Source: Arachis hypogaea (lineage: Eukaryota > Streptophyta > Magnoliopsida > Fabales > Fabaceae). From it: a stretch of DNA of 64,000 nt. The DNA lies in contig NC_092052.1 of assembly GCF_003086295.3 (NCBI RefSeq), positions 10,570,346 to 10,634,345 on the forward strand. The letters run 5' to 3'. Each line of letters starts with the position of its first letter. Positions within the stretch are counted from its first letter, which is position 1. Below, piece after piece: positions 1 to 12,131 of the stretch. The notes under the pieces were generated by a model. That model was not told the DNA's origin and made no database searches. It saw nothing but the letters and a program-made list of their open reading frames with translations. The position numbers were made by a program, and so were the translations under genes.

Positions 1-232
1 TGACAACATGTATCTTCCAACTAGATTTGAAAAGACAATCTAAAAGATTTTGTGATTTTATTTTTCAAGGAAGGAATAACTAACTAAACTGCCATGGTGG
101 GGTCAGAATTTATTAGGTGGGGCCCAGGAGAATTTAAATCTGTGTTGCCTCCCCCTGAACAGAGCTCCTCTATCAAGCTTGCGTTTTTATCTCGTCCAAA
201 CCTACGAGACAAAACTGAACAGAGTTAAAAAT

Positions 233-1355
233 TCACAAATTTTCAATGAAACTTAAATCAAACATTCCCAACTTTTCTCAAGGTACAGAATCTGTCTTCA
301 CAGAGTTTTGTAAAAATATCAGCAATTTGGTCTTCAGATTTTACAAATTGAATATCAATAGTTCCCTTTTGCACATGTTCTCTAATGAAATGATATTTAA
401 TTTCAATGTGCTTTGTTCTAGAGTGCAGAACAGGATTTTTGAGATGTTTATAGCACTCATATTGTCACAAAATAAGGGTATACTATTAATTTTTAATTTG
501 TAATCTTCTAATTGTGTTTTTAACCAAATTATTGAGTGCAACATGCAGATGCGGAAATGTATCCGCTTCAGCTGTGGATAAAGCCACTGTGGCTTGTTTC
601 TTGCTTGACCACATATTGAGTGAGCTTCCAAGGAAGCAACACATGCCGGACGTGCTTCTTCTATCCACTCTATCTCCCGCATAATCTGCATCACAAAACC
701 CTACTGCACAAAATTCATCAGATTTAGGATACCACAAGCCATAATCACAAGTTCCCTTAATGTATCTAATGATGCGTTTAACAGCCGTAAGATGGGATTC
801 TTTTGGTGAGATTGAAATCTTGAACATACACCCACACTTTGAACAATATCCGGTCTAGAGGAGGTAAGGTACATGAGTGAACCTATCATTCCTCTATACC
901 TTGTTTCATCCACATCTTGACCATCATCATCCTTTTCAAGTTTTGTGTTGGATGCATTGGTGTACCCATTCTTTGGAATTTTCTAGGCCAAACTTTTTGA
1001 TAAGTTCTTTTGCATACTTTCCTTGGTAAATAAAAGTACCACTAGGAGTTTGTTTAATTTGGAGGCCAAGAAAGAAAGTAAGCTCTCCCATTAAACTCAT
1101 TTCAAACTCACTAGTCATGAGTTTTCCAAACTCTTCACACAAGGAAATGTTGGCCGATCCAAATACAATGTCATCAACATAAACTTGAACAAGAAGTATG
1201 TCATCATTAGATGCTTTGATAAATAAAGTAGTGTCGGTGGTACCCCTTTGAAATTGATTTTCCAACAAGAAGGCACTAAGCCTTTCATACCAAGCTCTTG
1301 GAGCTTGTCTAAGACCATAAAGAGCCTTAGTTAATTTGAAAACATATTGCCTTTA
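233..1355 (-). pseudogene. Copia RT (C-terminal part) and RNase H remnant of S-
   Basis: Minus-strand frames encode the copia RT core with the catalytic motif YVDDIVFGSAN near 1170, then FFLGLQI and IYQGKYAKEL. The end-of-RT block (RYRGMIGSLMYLTSSRPDI) follows, and then RNase H with GFCDADYAGD, RRSTSG and ALSTAEA. Frames change at about 965, 820 and 560, and the ORF would end at the stop at 235-233. The plus-strand copy at 6652-7469 is a nearly uninterrupted version of the same segment and shows where the breaks fall. The protein would have copied element RNA into DNA; it cannot be made from this copy. Confidence 0.85.
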
Positions 1356-3065
1356 AAAAAAAACCAAAAAAAGAAGGAAAAAAAATCGAAAGGAAGCTCT
1401 CTTGCCCATTTGTTGGGCCCTCTTTTTTGTGGAACAAAGAGAGTCCAAAAGAAAAAAACTTGCCCTAATTGTTCGGTCCAAACCTATTTTCTTGGCCTCT
1501 TTTGAAAAAGTGGATGATCTGTATTGGTCTATCGTTGGTATTGACCCATGAGAGGATCACCAATGATGAAATCATGAGGATAAACCCCTCATAGATTTCC
1601 ATTCTCTAGGCTTCGGAGGGTGTAGTACTTTGATGATCTTCTAGTGGTCTCACTGTTTCAGTTGCTCGTCCTGTTCAGGAGACAAAATGGAAATGTCTCC
1701 TCCAATCTGACGAGACAAAACCGGGCTGACAGATTCTTCACTTGAACAGATTTGGGGTTTTCTTTACTTGTTCCAGCCTCTTCAAACTGAATCAAATCCT
1801 TCACAATACTGGGAATTAATTTAGAATCACAAAAAGTAACATGTATGGATTCCTCTATTGTCCTATGCTCCTTGAGATAAACTCTATAGGCCTTGCTTGT
1901 GGTGGAATATCCACAAACATTCCTTCATAGGATTTTGGATCAAACTTTCCAAGGTTTTCTTTATTATTAAGCACAAAACATTTGCATCCAAAAACATGAA
2001 AATACTTAAGATTTGAGGGGTTCCTTTCCATAGCTCATAAGGTGTTTTCTTTAACCCTTTCTAATGAATGTTCTATTCAAAATATAACATGCTGTTCACA
2101 GCCTCAGCCCATAAGAATTAGGAATTTCACTCTCACATAACATAGCCCTAGTCATTTCTTGAAGGCTTCTATTCCTTCTTTCAACCACCCATTTTGTTGG
2201 GGGGGTTCTAGACATGAAAAATTATGAGAAATCCCTAAGTCATCACAGATTTTCAAAGTCTTGATTTTCAAATTCTCTTCCATGATCACTTCTTAAATGG
2301 GCAATTTTCAAATCCTTTTCATTTGAATTTTCTTACAAAGGTGGAAAAAGCATGAAAGGCATCATTCTTATGAGCAGAAGAAAAGTACCCAACCAAATCT
2401 AGAGTAATCATCTACCACCACAAGACCATAATGTTTACCTCCTAAACTTTGAGTTCTAGTAGGACCAAAAAAGATCAATATGTAACATCCCAATGGCCGT
2501 TTGGTTGAGATTCCATCTTTTGATTTAAAAGAGGATTTTACTTGTTTGCCTATTACAACTCACAGTAGATCCTTATCAAACTTGATGTTGATTCCTCTAA
2601 CCAAATTTCTTACTACTAAAATTTTACATGCTACATTCCCAACTTTCTATGCAACATTTTTTCAGATTCAAAAGATGAAGCATGTTACATTTTGTCCTTT
2701 AAATCCTCAAGAGTTAATCCATACACATGTTGCATCTTTTAGCTTCAAGAAGAACATTCCCAGTTTTTTCACACACAACTAAACAAATAGATTTCTAAAA
2801 ATAACTTCAAAACCCAAATCACAAAGTTGACTAACACTAAGCAAATTATGTTCAACATGTACAAGAGAACATCATTTATACAAGAAGAAAAGTTTTACCA
2901 ACTTCCCAACAACCACAATTTTTCCTTTTGCTCATCACCGAAAGTGACAAGTCCTCCATCATAGTCATCAAGCTTTATGAAGAAGGTTGCCTTTCCGGTC
3001 ATATGCCTAGAGCATCCGCTGTCCATATACCACACATTTTCCTTCCTTTTGGATGCTAGCACACC
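1356..3065 (-). pseudogene. Degenerate protease-integrase region of S-
   Basis: No long frame survives. On the minus strand near 3035-3000 short frames read WYMDSGCSRHM, the copia aspartic protease block (DSG catalytic triad followed by the H of the integrase zinc-binding region). Fragments of integrase core sequence are scattered through 2500-1880. The 5' half of RT is missing: at about 1355 homology stops and A-rich sequence (1355-1400) follows, so a deletion or small replacement is likely. I did not place the catalytic residues of integrase. Confidence 0.6.
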
Positions 3066-3879
3066 TACAAAACAATGCTTAAGTAACCTTAGGTATCCAA
3101 ATCTTTTGGATCCTTTTAAGTTAAACCATCTTCTATGTCCTAAGCCATTGTAATCAAAAACAATTTTATAAACTTTGTCACCAACATTCTTTCACCGAAA
3201 AAACATTGGATGGGAAAGTGTCCATTCCGATTGCATAGTCTACAAAACCTTGGAGTTGCCTTTTTGTTAAAGTAGGTGGGATCTTAAAATCTTGTATCAT
3301 TAGAAGATGAAGCAATATTTTCAAAATGTGAATTTTCAATTTATGAAACCCCAACCCAGCCTTATCATAAAGAGGTTTTTGACTAGCCAATATTGATTTA
3401 AACTTTCAGAACTTTGTGTAAATTTGGCCAAGTCTCCCTCAAGTCTTTTAACCTTTTTAAGCACTCTTCATTTTGTTTAAAACAGTCCACATATGCAAGA
3501 ACACAATGGTACTTTCACAGCTCCTAACTTGGGCTCTTAACTGCTTATTTTCTTCAACAAGATCACAAGCAGTTTCGGCCTCTCTCACCTTTTCTTTTAG
3601 AAAACTGTTTTCGGGCCTTAAGAATGGTAATTTGCTATTCAAGTTCTTGATTTTCCAACAGAAAACATCTTATTTTTCAGAAAGGTGGTCTATCATAAGA
3701 TGGAGATCTTCATGTTAGGGTTATGAAAGACTACCTGATCTATGTGGTCTGCCATGAGACATGTTTGTGACTTGGTCTCGGTTCTTCATCATCATCATCA
3801 GAGTCATTCTCCAAGTCTTCCCATGTGGCCATTAGTCCTTTCTTCTTTCCTCTTTTCGGTTTTTCCTCCTTTTTCAGCT

Positions 3880-4822
3880 TGGGACAATCAGATTTGAAAT
3901 GCCCTATTTCCTTGCATTATAGCAAGTTACCTTGCTAAGGTCTTTCTTTATTCTCCTTGTGCTGCTGCCTTTGCCTTTGAGTTTAGCCATTTTCCTGAAT
4001 TTTTTTGCAAATAAAACAAACTCATTTTCAGAAGAGTTATCACTGGATTCATCATCCAGAGGTTAGTCACAGAAGAAAATGCAATTCTTTCTTTTTTGTA
4101 TCCTTTTTCAAATAGGTATTTTCAAAAGCAAGAAGATTTCCTCTCAAATCATCGAGTGTCATGGAGTCTAGGCTACTGCTCTCAGAAATAATTAAGGCTT
4201 TAGTTTCCCACTCTTTTTGAGGCATCTCAACACTCTTCTCACTAGCACAGAATCAGAATGTGTAATTCCCAGAGCATCTAAGCCAACAATGATAGCATTG
4301 AACCGTTCGAACAGTTCATCAATGGACTCTCCTTCCTTCATTGCAAACATTTCATATTCTCTATTTAGCATGTCTGTCCGAGTCTTCTTGACAATGGTGG
4401 TTCCTTCATGGGTGATTTGCAATTTGTCCCAAGATTTCCTTTGCCGTTGTGCATCTTGATACCCGTCGGTACTCCTCGAAGCTGATAGCACAATTGAGCA
4501 GATTTATTGCCTTGGCATTTAACTCCACCTTCTTCCTATCTTCCTCGGTCCATCTTGCTTCTGGTTTGAGAGAAACAACTCCTTCTGCACTTGTGGTAGT
4601 TGGAAATTGAGGCCCTTTGAGAATAATCTTCCAAAGTCTGTAATCCACTGCTTGTACGAATATCTTCATCCTCTCCTTCCAATAGGTATAATTTTCCCAT
4701 TGAAAAGAGGGGTCTGTTGCTGATTGTCCTTCAGTTAGATTATAAGACACCACATTTGCGCCACTATTTTCTGCATGAGGATCTTTACTCCAAGCTGCAA
4801 AGCTTGATCTCTTTGAGACCAA
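3880..4822 (-). pseudogene. Copia gag remnant of S- (UBN2-type capsid plus zinc knuckle)
   Basis: Translation starts right after the primer-binding site. The first 130 codons contain YTYWKERMKIFVQAVDYRLW, typical of the copia gag family (UBN2/DUF4219). A frameshift near 4430 moves into the continuation WDKLQITHEGT and then FERFNAIIVGLDALG. A damaged CCHC knuckle follows near 3930-3890 (cysteine, then GHF-like and DCP-like residues, with a stop in it). Gag would package element RNA. The frameshift and the knuckle stop make this a pseudogene. Confidence 0.75.
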
Positions 4823-4823
4823 G

Positions 4824-4835
4824 CTCTGATACCAA
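4824..4835 (-). other. Primer-binding site for initiator tRNA-Met (S-)
   Basis: The minus strand reads TGGTATCAGAGC two bases after the LTR end, the usual complement of the 3' end of plant initiator tRNA-Met used by copia elements. This fixes the 5' LTR boundary and the orientation. Confidence 0.85.
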
Positions 4836-4837
4836 TT

Positions 4838-6651
4838 GATGGTTTCAGTGGCTAAGAGAAGGGGGGTTGATCTTAGCCCCCTTTTCTTGCTTGCTAATAC
4901 TTGCTGGATTCAGAGGAGACTTTTCTGTTTTTAGCTCGTCCTACCACGAGACATTTTATTTTGTCTCGTCACTTGCACGAGACATTTTTGGTTTTGCTCC
5001 TGTGTAGTAGAAAACAGAGATGGAGTAAGGAAAGGAAGAAAATTACACCAAGATATATCCTGGTTCGGCTGCTAGGTGCAGTGCAGCCTACATCCAGTCT
5101 CCATCACAACAATGATGGAATTTCACTATAATCAAACAGATTACAACTTGTAAAGTGCTAACCAACTTACAAGGGATTCCCACAGAATCATGAAACACAA
5201 CATAGATGAACAAAGGAACTCTAAGACATCTATGGCTTTTTCTTTTAATTTTGCACTCTCTGCCTTTTTTCGCTCTATGGCTTTTTCATTACAAACCTCA
5301 CTGTTTGCCTTTTACCATGAGACTCAAGACATGACAAAATTAAACAGAAAAATACAAAACTGAATACATTGAAGGAGAAGAGAAAACTGTTAGCTCAGGT
5401 AGCTCTGAGACTTCTGTGCCTTGCACTCTCAAATTTTCTCCTTGCTTCAAACAGTGGTTGTTCCCCCTTTTAAAGAAGAGGAAAGCCTCCACACTTGAAG
5501 CCAAAACCGAACCAACTTCTTCCTCCTTCAACAAATCCGGTTCGGCCACATAGAGAGAGAAGAGATAACCATGCATTAACCAACATGCAATTACCTCTAG
5601 TCCTTTCTTGATCATCACCCTTCATCAATCCGAGCTCTCCATCCTTGGCTTGCTTTCCAAGATGAAATTCTGGCCCTTGATGCTTCATGATGATGATGAC
5701 TTCATCTGCTTCAATCTCTGCCTTCAACCATCACTTCGCCACTCTAGCTACTTCCTGTGGTGGTTGAGCAGAATCGAAGACAAGCCATGCTTCAAGAATC
5801 TCCTCCAGCTGGCTGAATCTTCTTCTTCCATTTTTGAGCATAAAAGACTCAAGATAATCTCACCAAATCTAACCACAAATGGTGACAATCTCAGCCACAG
5901 CTCATTTTATTTTAGTATGTTTTCTTGCCATCATTGTGATGGTCTTTAGGCTTGCTTTCTCTTCATCTCGGTAGCTTACTTTTGCTTCCATGGCTGCCAA
6001 TATTTCCTGAGTAATGACCGAAGAGAGAAAGAGTTGTGAGAGAGAAGAAAGAGAATATGGACATTAACTAAAGTGGTTTGATAAAGCAAAGTAAATGTTT
6101 ACTTCCCTTTACTGAGTAACGTGTAGCTTCAATAATGTCCATCAAATCAAAGTCACTCATGTTCTCTCTCATAGTTCCCATGCAATACATTGCAATTAAA
6201 TGAATTTTGGAATCCATCTAATGTTTGAATCTTTGGATCCGTTGAAAGCAATTTTGCTTTCTTCCTTCTTTGGTTTCGGATCATGCATGAGGAACTCTTA
6301 TACATATGGGCTTGATTGCAACAATATTTGATCTTGGCCCATTAGTAACATTTGCTTTCCTGATAAAACTTGGAGCATGCATAAAACAAATGGAAAGCAT
6401 GTAACACACTTGGGCTTGGAGCAATCAAAATTATTTGGCCCAAGTAACATTAAATCAGCCACATTCATTTTTTGTTATTAAAACCAAGGCTGAGTGTAAA
6501 TTGGGCTAGCACAATAAATTTGTTTTCGGCCCAATATTAATCCTGCACAACAAAATTATTTTAATTAACACATTAACCAAGATTAGCTTAATAATTTTGC
6601 TGTTAATAATGTTTGATCATCAATTTAGTTTAGAGTTTTCCAAACTCATCA
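4838..6651 (-). repeat. 5' LTR of S- (1.8 kb)
   Basis: On the minus strand the LTR starts TGATGAGTTTGG (6651) and ends CCATCA (4838), matching the start and end of the LTR at 10240-12131. ORFs inside it are LTR sequence shared by both copies, not genes. A pair of CTCGT...ACGAG inverted repeats lies at 4935-4982, 30 bp apart. Confidence 0.85.
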
Positions 6652-7469
6652 GGTACTTTTATTTACCAAGGAAAATATGCAAAAGAACTTATTAAAAATT
6701 TGGCCTAGAAAATTCCAAAGCAATGGGCACTCCAATGCATCCTAATACAAAACTTGAAAAAGATGACGATGACCAAGATGTGGATGAAACAAGGTATAGA
6801 GGAATGATAGGTTCACTTATGTACCTTACCTCCTCTAGACCGGATATTGTTCAAAGTGTGGGTGTATGTTCAAGATTTCAATCTCACCCAAAAGAATCCC
6901 ATCTTACGGCTGTTAAACGCATCATTAGATACATTAAGGGAACTTGTGATTATGGCTTGTGGTATCCTAAATCTGATGAATTTTGTGCAGTAGGGTTTTG
7001 TGATGCAGATTATGCGGGAGATAGAGTGGATAGAAGAAGCACGTCTGGCATGTGTTGCTTCCTTGGAAGCTCACTCAACATATGGTCAAGCAAGAAACAA
7101 GCCACAGTGGCTTTATCCACCGCTGAAGCAGAATACATTTCCGCATCTGCATGTTGCACTCAATTAATTTGGTTAAAAACACAATTGGAAGATTACAAAT
7201 TAAAAATCAATAGTATACCCCTATTTTGTGATAATATGAGTGCAATAAATATTTCAAAAAATCCTGTTTTGCACTCAAGAACCAAGCACATTGAGATAAA
7301 GTATCATTTTATTAGGGAACATGTGCAAAAGGGTACTATTGATATTCAATTTGTAAAATCAGAAGACCAAATTGCTGATATTTTTACAAAACCCCTCTGT
7401 GAAGATAGATTCTGTACCTTGAGAAAAAGTTTGGGAATGTTTGATTTAAGTTTCATTGAAAATTTGTGA
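6652..7469 (+). pseudogene. Copia RT C-terminus and RNase H, 5' truncated (S+)
   Basis: The segment starts mid-RT (GTFIYQGKYAKEL). One stop follows near 6700, and then there is a 248-codon open frame from 6723. It contains GSLMYLTSSRPDI, AVKRIIRYIKGT, RNase H FCDADYAGD, STSGMCCFLG and ALSTAEAEYI, then TKHIEIKYHFIREHV and DIFTKPL, the standard copia polyprotein end. The catalytic RT half was split off by insertion of S-. It is a good internal reference for the broken version at 233-1355. Confidence 0.9.
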
Positions 7470-7908
7470 ATATTTGATTCTGATCAGCTTTTTGCTCGTA
7501 GGTTTGGACGAGAAACAATAAATGGCAGAATGGAAGAGCTGTGGTCAAGGGGGAGGCAACGCAGAATTCAAATTTTATGGGCCCCACCAAAAAAAATTCT
7601 TTGACCCCACCATGACAGTTTTGTTAGTTTTATTTCTTTTGAAAAATTAAATCAACAAAATCCCTTGGTTGTCTCATCAAATCTTTTGGAAGAAGCATAT
7701 TGTCAAATCAAATCTTTCCCTCCAACTAATCCCTTGATTTAGGGAAACCTCTTTTTAGTTTTTGAAACCCCCTCATGGATAATAACCGCTCTCTTAATGG
7801 GTAATAACTTCTCTCATTCTCTCTCCAATTAAGCATTTAATGCTTCTCTAACCTCCCATCACTCACCTCACTATTCGGCCACCCCTTCATCTCCAACTTC
7901 CATCTCCA

Positions 7909-9323
7909 TTGATCTCCTTCATTATGAAAAAGAAAACAGCCCCAAGGAAGAGTGAGAGAATTCGCCAATCTCAAAAACCTTCTACACCCCAATCACACAC
8001 CCACATTCACATCCATTCCACTTCCTCCTCTTCTCTTTCACCCCCCTCCAAGAGAACCGAGACTATGAGGCGCAAAGTTATTGCTCAAAAATCTTCTGGA
8101 AGAAGGAAGAGCGAGAAGACGAAGGAGCCCAGCATTGAAGAGGAAGTAGAGGAGTCTCATACCTCACCTTCTCCATCATCGCCAAAAAGAACCTCTCCAC
8201 ATGCATCCGGAAAGAGTTCCAAGAAGACGAAGGGTTTCGAGTTCCATGAGACCAGAGAACCCGCAAACCTTGGGTCAATGGAATTCAAGAACAAGTTTCA
8301 CAAACAACACTCACATTTCGATCCTTCCAGGTTCTCTACGTGTGCTGCTTTTGAATTCCACAATGACGTCCTAGAGAAACGGCATTTGTGTCTCTCTTAT
8401 CTAGTGAATCTAAAATCTCTGGCATCCAAAGGACTCGATTTACAGCCCATGTTTGAAGGTCTTAAATGGTCACCTCTGCTTCATATTCATAAAATGGTGT
8501 ACCCAGGGCTGGTTAGGCAGTTCTATGCAAATCTAAGGTTTATTGATGGCAGCCTTCACTCTTATGTGAAACGGGTTCAAATCATATTGGATTCTGAAAC
8601 AATCTCTTCTGCCCTTGGATACATTGATGAAGGGCCAAAGGTTTATATGAGTGATAAATGGACTCACATGTAGGAATTACATACAAGCAAGTGATTCATC
8701 AAATCTGTGAAAATCTGTCTGGCCTAGATGGAACTGTTCCGACTCATAAGGCTTTGGGTCCAACTAACTCTCTGCTGCACCGCATCATAACTCACATTCT
8801 AACTCCTCAAAGTGGTTCTCACAACAGGGTAACTGTATCTGATTGTCTCATAATATTTGCTTTAGTTACTTCAACTCCTATTTCATTTAGCTATATTATG
8901 ATTCATCACATGTGGGAGTCTGTGAAAAGTACAAAAAAGGCCAATCTACCTTATGGAATGTTTCTTACATGCATTTTTGAGTACTTTAAGGTAGATTTAA
9001 CCAATGAGGATGTAGAGAACCGTGTTTCCATGATTAGAGCAGGCGGAGCTGCAAAAAGAGGAAAGAAATCTGATGATGATTTTGAAGGCCGCCCAGAATC
9101 CTCAAAGATGACTAGTTCCATCAGAGAGATTCTCACAGAATTCACCAATATGTCCGATCTCATGGTTCAATTTCACAAGTCTGCCCGCAAGCTTGCTTAT
9201 GAGAATGAATTGGCATGGAAGAAATGTCAAGAAAGGGTCAGTCTAATGTTGGAAAGCCTTGAAAAAGAAGCTGGCAGTGATGGCGCCGAGGAGGAGCCCT
9301 ACTTTAATCTTTTTGATGATTAA
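7909..9323 (+). pseudogene. Env-position ORF of S+ (plant transposon-protein-like), frameshifted
   Basis: Two open frames, 7909-8673 and 8658-9323, overlap by 16 bases in different frames and read as one protein of about 470 aa with a frameshift near 8660. The N-terminus is basic and rich in Ser, Lys and Pro (residues 1-110). The middle contains YLVNLKSLASKGLDL, VRQFYANLRF and ISSALGY, like the domain often annotated as putative plant transposon protein. The end is acidic and possibly coiled. It sits between pol and the 3' LTR, where Sireviruses carry their env-like gene. I see no signal peptide or clear membrane span, so the envelope label is positional only. Confidence 0.65.
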
Positions 9324-10117
9324 CTCTCTGGTTACTGTTTGATATTGGCACAATTTGGCTCAATTAGCTCTTTTGTTTTTTGTTTAGGTTGCAATTGACA
9401 ATAGCTGCCTAGGAGATACTTTGATGACACTGTTTGGTTATGTTTTGAACTGTTATATTGCATGTTCTGTTTTCTGTAACAATATTTTGTGCAGGTGCCC
9501 CCATGATGACAAAAGGGGGAGGAAACTTAGGTTCCAAAATTGAAATTGGAACGAAACAGGGGCTGGATGAAAACAGGGGAACAGGGGATGAAATTTTCAA
9601 AATTGAAAATTAATGATCACCCTTGTTCAAAGAATGCATGTTGTCATTGCATTCACCATGGTTGTTGCTTAGTTTATCATGATACATTCACTAATGTTGC
9701 TGCTTAGTTTATCAGGATTAATTAATGATCATTTGGCATTTGGTTTATAATCATGGTTGAATTATTTTAATGCCTGATTACTGATTCATCATTGATAAAT
9801 TTTTTTGATTAAAAACTTATTTTTGGCAGTTCCTTTAAACCATGTATTAAAACTGCCCTGTTTGTTTGCTCAAATACTTTTCCATCATGCTGTTTTGCTC
9901 TGATATTTTTAACAGGAAAGGATTTGAAAAATATTTTGATATGAAATTGTTTGAGCAGTAAATCAGTTTGTGATATCAAAAGAAATTTGATTATCAATTA
10001 AAACTGCTCATAAATCAAGCATTTAGCATCATAAAATATGCTAAATAACATTGTCATTAGAAGCTTGATTCAAATGTTACAGGTTTATGCTTCCCTTGGA
10101 AAAATAAGCATACATCA

Positions 10118-10239
10118 AGGGGGAGCTATGTGACATTTAGAAAGGGGGAGAAATTCAAATTCAAAGGGAGTATCCTTTACTCAATCTCTAAATTTCTTTC
10201 CATTTCAATTTTAATAATGTTTGTCATCAAGGGGGAGAT
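10118..10239 (+). other. Polypurine-tract cluster of S+
   Basis: CAAGGGGGAG occurs at 10117, AAAGGGGGAG at 10141 and CAAGGGGGAG at 10229; the last abuts the LTR start at 10240. Further copies lie at 7546 and 9513. Sireviruses are known for repeated PPT-like motifs. Only the last copy is positioned to prime plus-strand synthesis. Confidence 0.75.
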
Positions 10240-12131
10240 TGATGAGTTTGGAAAACTCTAAATTAATATTTGTGATGACTAAACATTATTAAAATTAATT
10301 AATTGCAAAATTAATTGATCTGAATTTTTATTCAATATATTGATGTTATAATTTTGCTGCAGGTTTTAATAATGGGCCGAAAACAAATTTATTGTGCTAG
10401 CCCAAATTACTCTCAGCCATTGGTTTTGATAATATATGATGAATATGGCTAAGTTGATGTTACTTGGGCCCAAATGATTTTTGATTGCTCCAAGCCCAAG
10501 TGTGTTACATGCTTTTCATTTGCTTTGTGCATATTCCAAATTTCATCAGGAAAGCAAATGTTAATCAATTGGGCCAGCTTTAATTTCAATACTACAAGCC
10601 CAAGTCTTACAAAGTGATGAATGTTTTCAAGCTTGGTCCGAAAACAAAGAAAAATGAAAGCCAAGTGCTTCCAACGGAACCAAGTTTCAACCATGTGATG
10701 GATTTCAAAATCTATTACATTGTTAATTAATGCATGGGGAACATGAGAGAGAGAAAGTTCAGCTGAAATTGATTGATGGTTATTATGACTTACACGCCAC
10801 TCTATACTAGGGAAGTAAAAGCAAGCTATTCTTATTCAATTTGATTAACCACTTTGCTTTGCTTTTCTTTCAGATTTCTTTTATTCTCTCTCATCATTTT
10901 CTTCTTCTTTCTTCGGTCCTTAACCAGAGAACCATGGAAGCTACACCAAGCTACTATCACCGAAAAGAAGGAGTTGCATGCATCAAGACCATCAAGCTAA
11001 TGATGGCAAGAAAACATACTAAAATAAAAATGAGCTGTGGCTAAGATACTTACCAAATGTGGTTAGATTTGGTGAGGTTATCTTGAGCTTTGCATGCTCA
11101 AAAAGGAAGAAGAAGATCTCGGCCAGCAAGGGAGATTCTTGAAGCATGGCTTGTCTTTGATTCTGCTCAACCACCACAGGGAGTAGCTAGAGTGGCGAAG
11201 TGATGGTTGAAGGCAGAGATTGAAGCAGATGAAGTCATCATCATCATGAAGCATCAAGGGCCAGAATTCCATCTTGGAGAGCAAGCCAAGGATGGAGTGC
11301 TCGGATTGATGAAGGGTGATGATCAAGAAAGGACTAGAGGTAATTGCATGTTGGTTAATGCATGGTTATCTCTTCTCTCTCTTTGTGGCCGAACCGGTTT
11401 TGTGGAAGGAGGAAGAAGTTGGTTCGGTTTTGGCTTCAATAAGTGGAGGCTCCCCTCTTCTATATTAAGGGTGGACAGCCACTGTTTGAAGCAAGGAGAA
11501 AATTTGAGAGTGCAAGGCACAGAGTTCTCAGAGCTACCTGAGCTAACAGTTTTCTCTTCTCCTTCAATGTATTCTGTTTTGTATTTTTCTGTTTAATTTT
11601 GTCATGTCTTGAGTCTCATGGAAAAAGGCAAACAGTGAGGTTTGTAATGAAAAAGCCATAGAGCGGAAAAAGGCAGAGAGTGCAAAATTAAAAGAAAAAG
11701 CCATAGATGTCTTAGAGTTCCTTTGTTCATCTATGTTGTGTTTCATGATTCTGTGGGAATCCCCTTGTAAGTTGGGTTAGCACTTTACAAGTTGTAATCA
11801 GATTGATTATAGTGAAACTCCATCATGTTTGTGATGGAGACTGGATGTAGGCTGCACTGCACTTAGCAGCTGAACCAGGATATATCTGGGTGTAATCTTC
11901 AACTCTTCTACATTTCTATTTCTACTGCACAGGAGCAAAAACTAATATTATCTCGTGCAAAGTGACGAGACAAAAAGAAAAGTCTCGTGGCTAGGGACGA
12001 GACAAAACAAAGTTTCTCGTGTCCAGTGACGAGCAAAAACAGAAAAGTCTTCTCTGAAGTTCAGCAAGTGTTAGCAACATAAAAAGGGGGCTAAGATTCA
12101 ACCCCCCTTCTCTTAGCCACTGAAACCATCA
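10240..12131 (+). repeat. 3' LTR of S+ (1.9 kb)
   Basis: It starts TGATGAGTTTGG and ends ACCATCA, the same termini as the LTR of S- in reverse. A TATA-like TATATTAAG lies near 11460. The open frame at 11207-11596 is LTR sequence, repeated on the other strand in the S- LTR. The flanking base at 12132 begins element A; the target duplication cannot be checked because the other end is outside the window. Confidence 0.88.
11951..12033 (+). repeat. Phased inverted-repeat array in the S+ LTR
   Basis: Three copies of TCTCGT, 8-9 bases, then ACGAG(A) start at 11951, 11983 and 12015, exactly 32 bases apart. Two further copies, 30 bases apart, are in the S- LTR at 4935 and 4965. Single copies lie in the 3' noncoding parts, at 7494-7513 of S+ and near 190-210 of S-. 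Confidence 0.8.

Larger units (their letters stand above)
1..6651 (-). mobile_element. Sirevirus-like Ty1/copia retrotransposon, copy S- (left end outside window)
   Basis: Read on the minus strand the order is LTR (6651 to 4838), primer-binding site, gag, zinc knuckle, protease, integrase, RT and RNase H, which is the Ty1/copia order with integrase before RT. The 3' LTR would lie left of base 1. The right edge is sharp: the LTR ends in CCAAACTCATCA at 6651, and the next base continues the RT of a plus-strand copy of the same family, so S- inserted into that copy. Many stops and frameshifts show it is dead. Assignment to Sirevirus rests on the sister copy, which has an extra ORF after pol and repeated polypurine motifs. 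Confidence 0.85.
6652..12131 (+). mobile_element. Sirevirus-like Ty1/copia retrotransposon, copy S+ (5' part displaced by S-)
   Basis: The visible part begins in RT at 6652, directly against the end of the S- LTR. It continues through RNase H, an env-position ORF and a cluster of AAGGGGGAG motifs, and ends with a complete 3' LTR. The right flank at 12132 is internal sequence of element A, so S+ inserted into A. A copia element with an extra ORF after pol and multiplied polypurine motifs fits the Sirevirus lineage (SIRE1 of soybean is the classic legume case). The left half is outside the window. Confidence 0.85.

Noticed and set aside
11207..11596. 129-aa open frame (and its minus-strand counterpart at 5470-5727)
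   Set aside because: It is inside both Sirevirus LTRs in corresponding positions; LTR sequence, not a gene.
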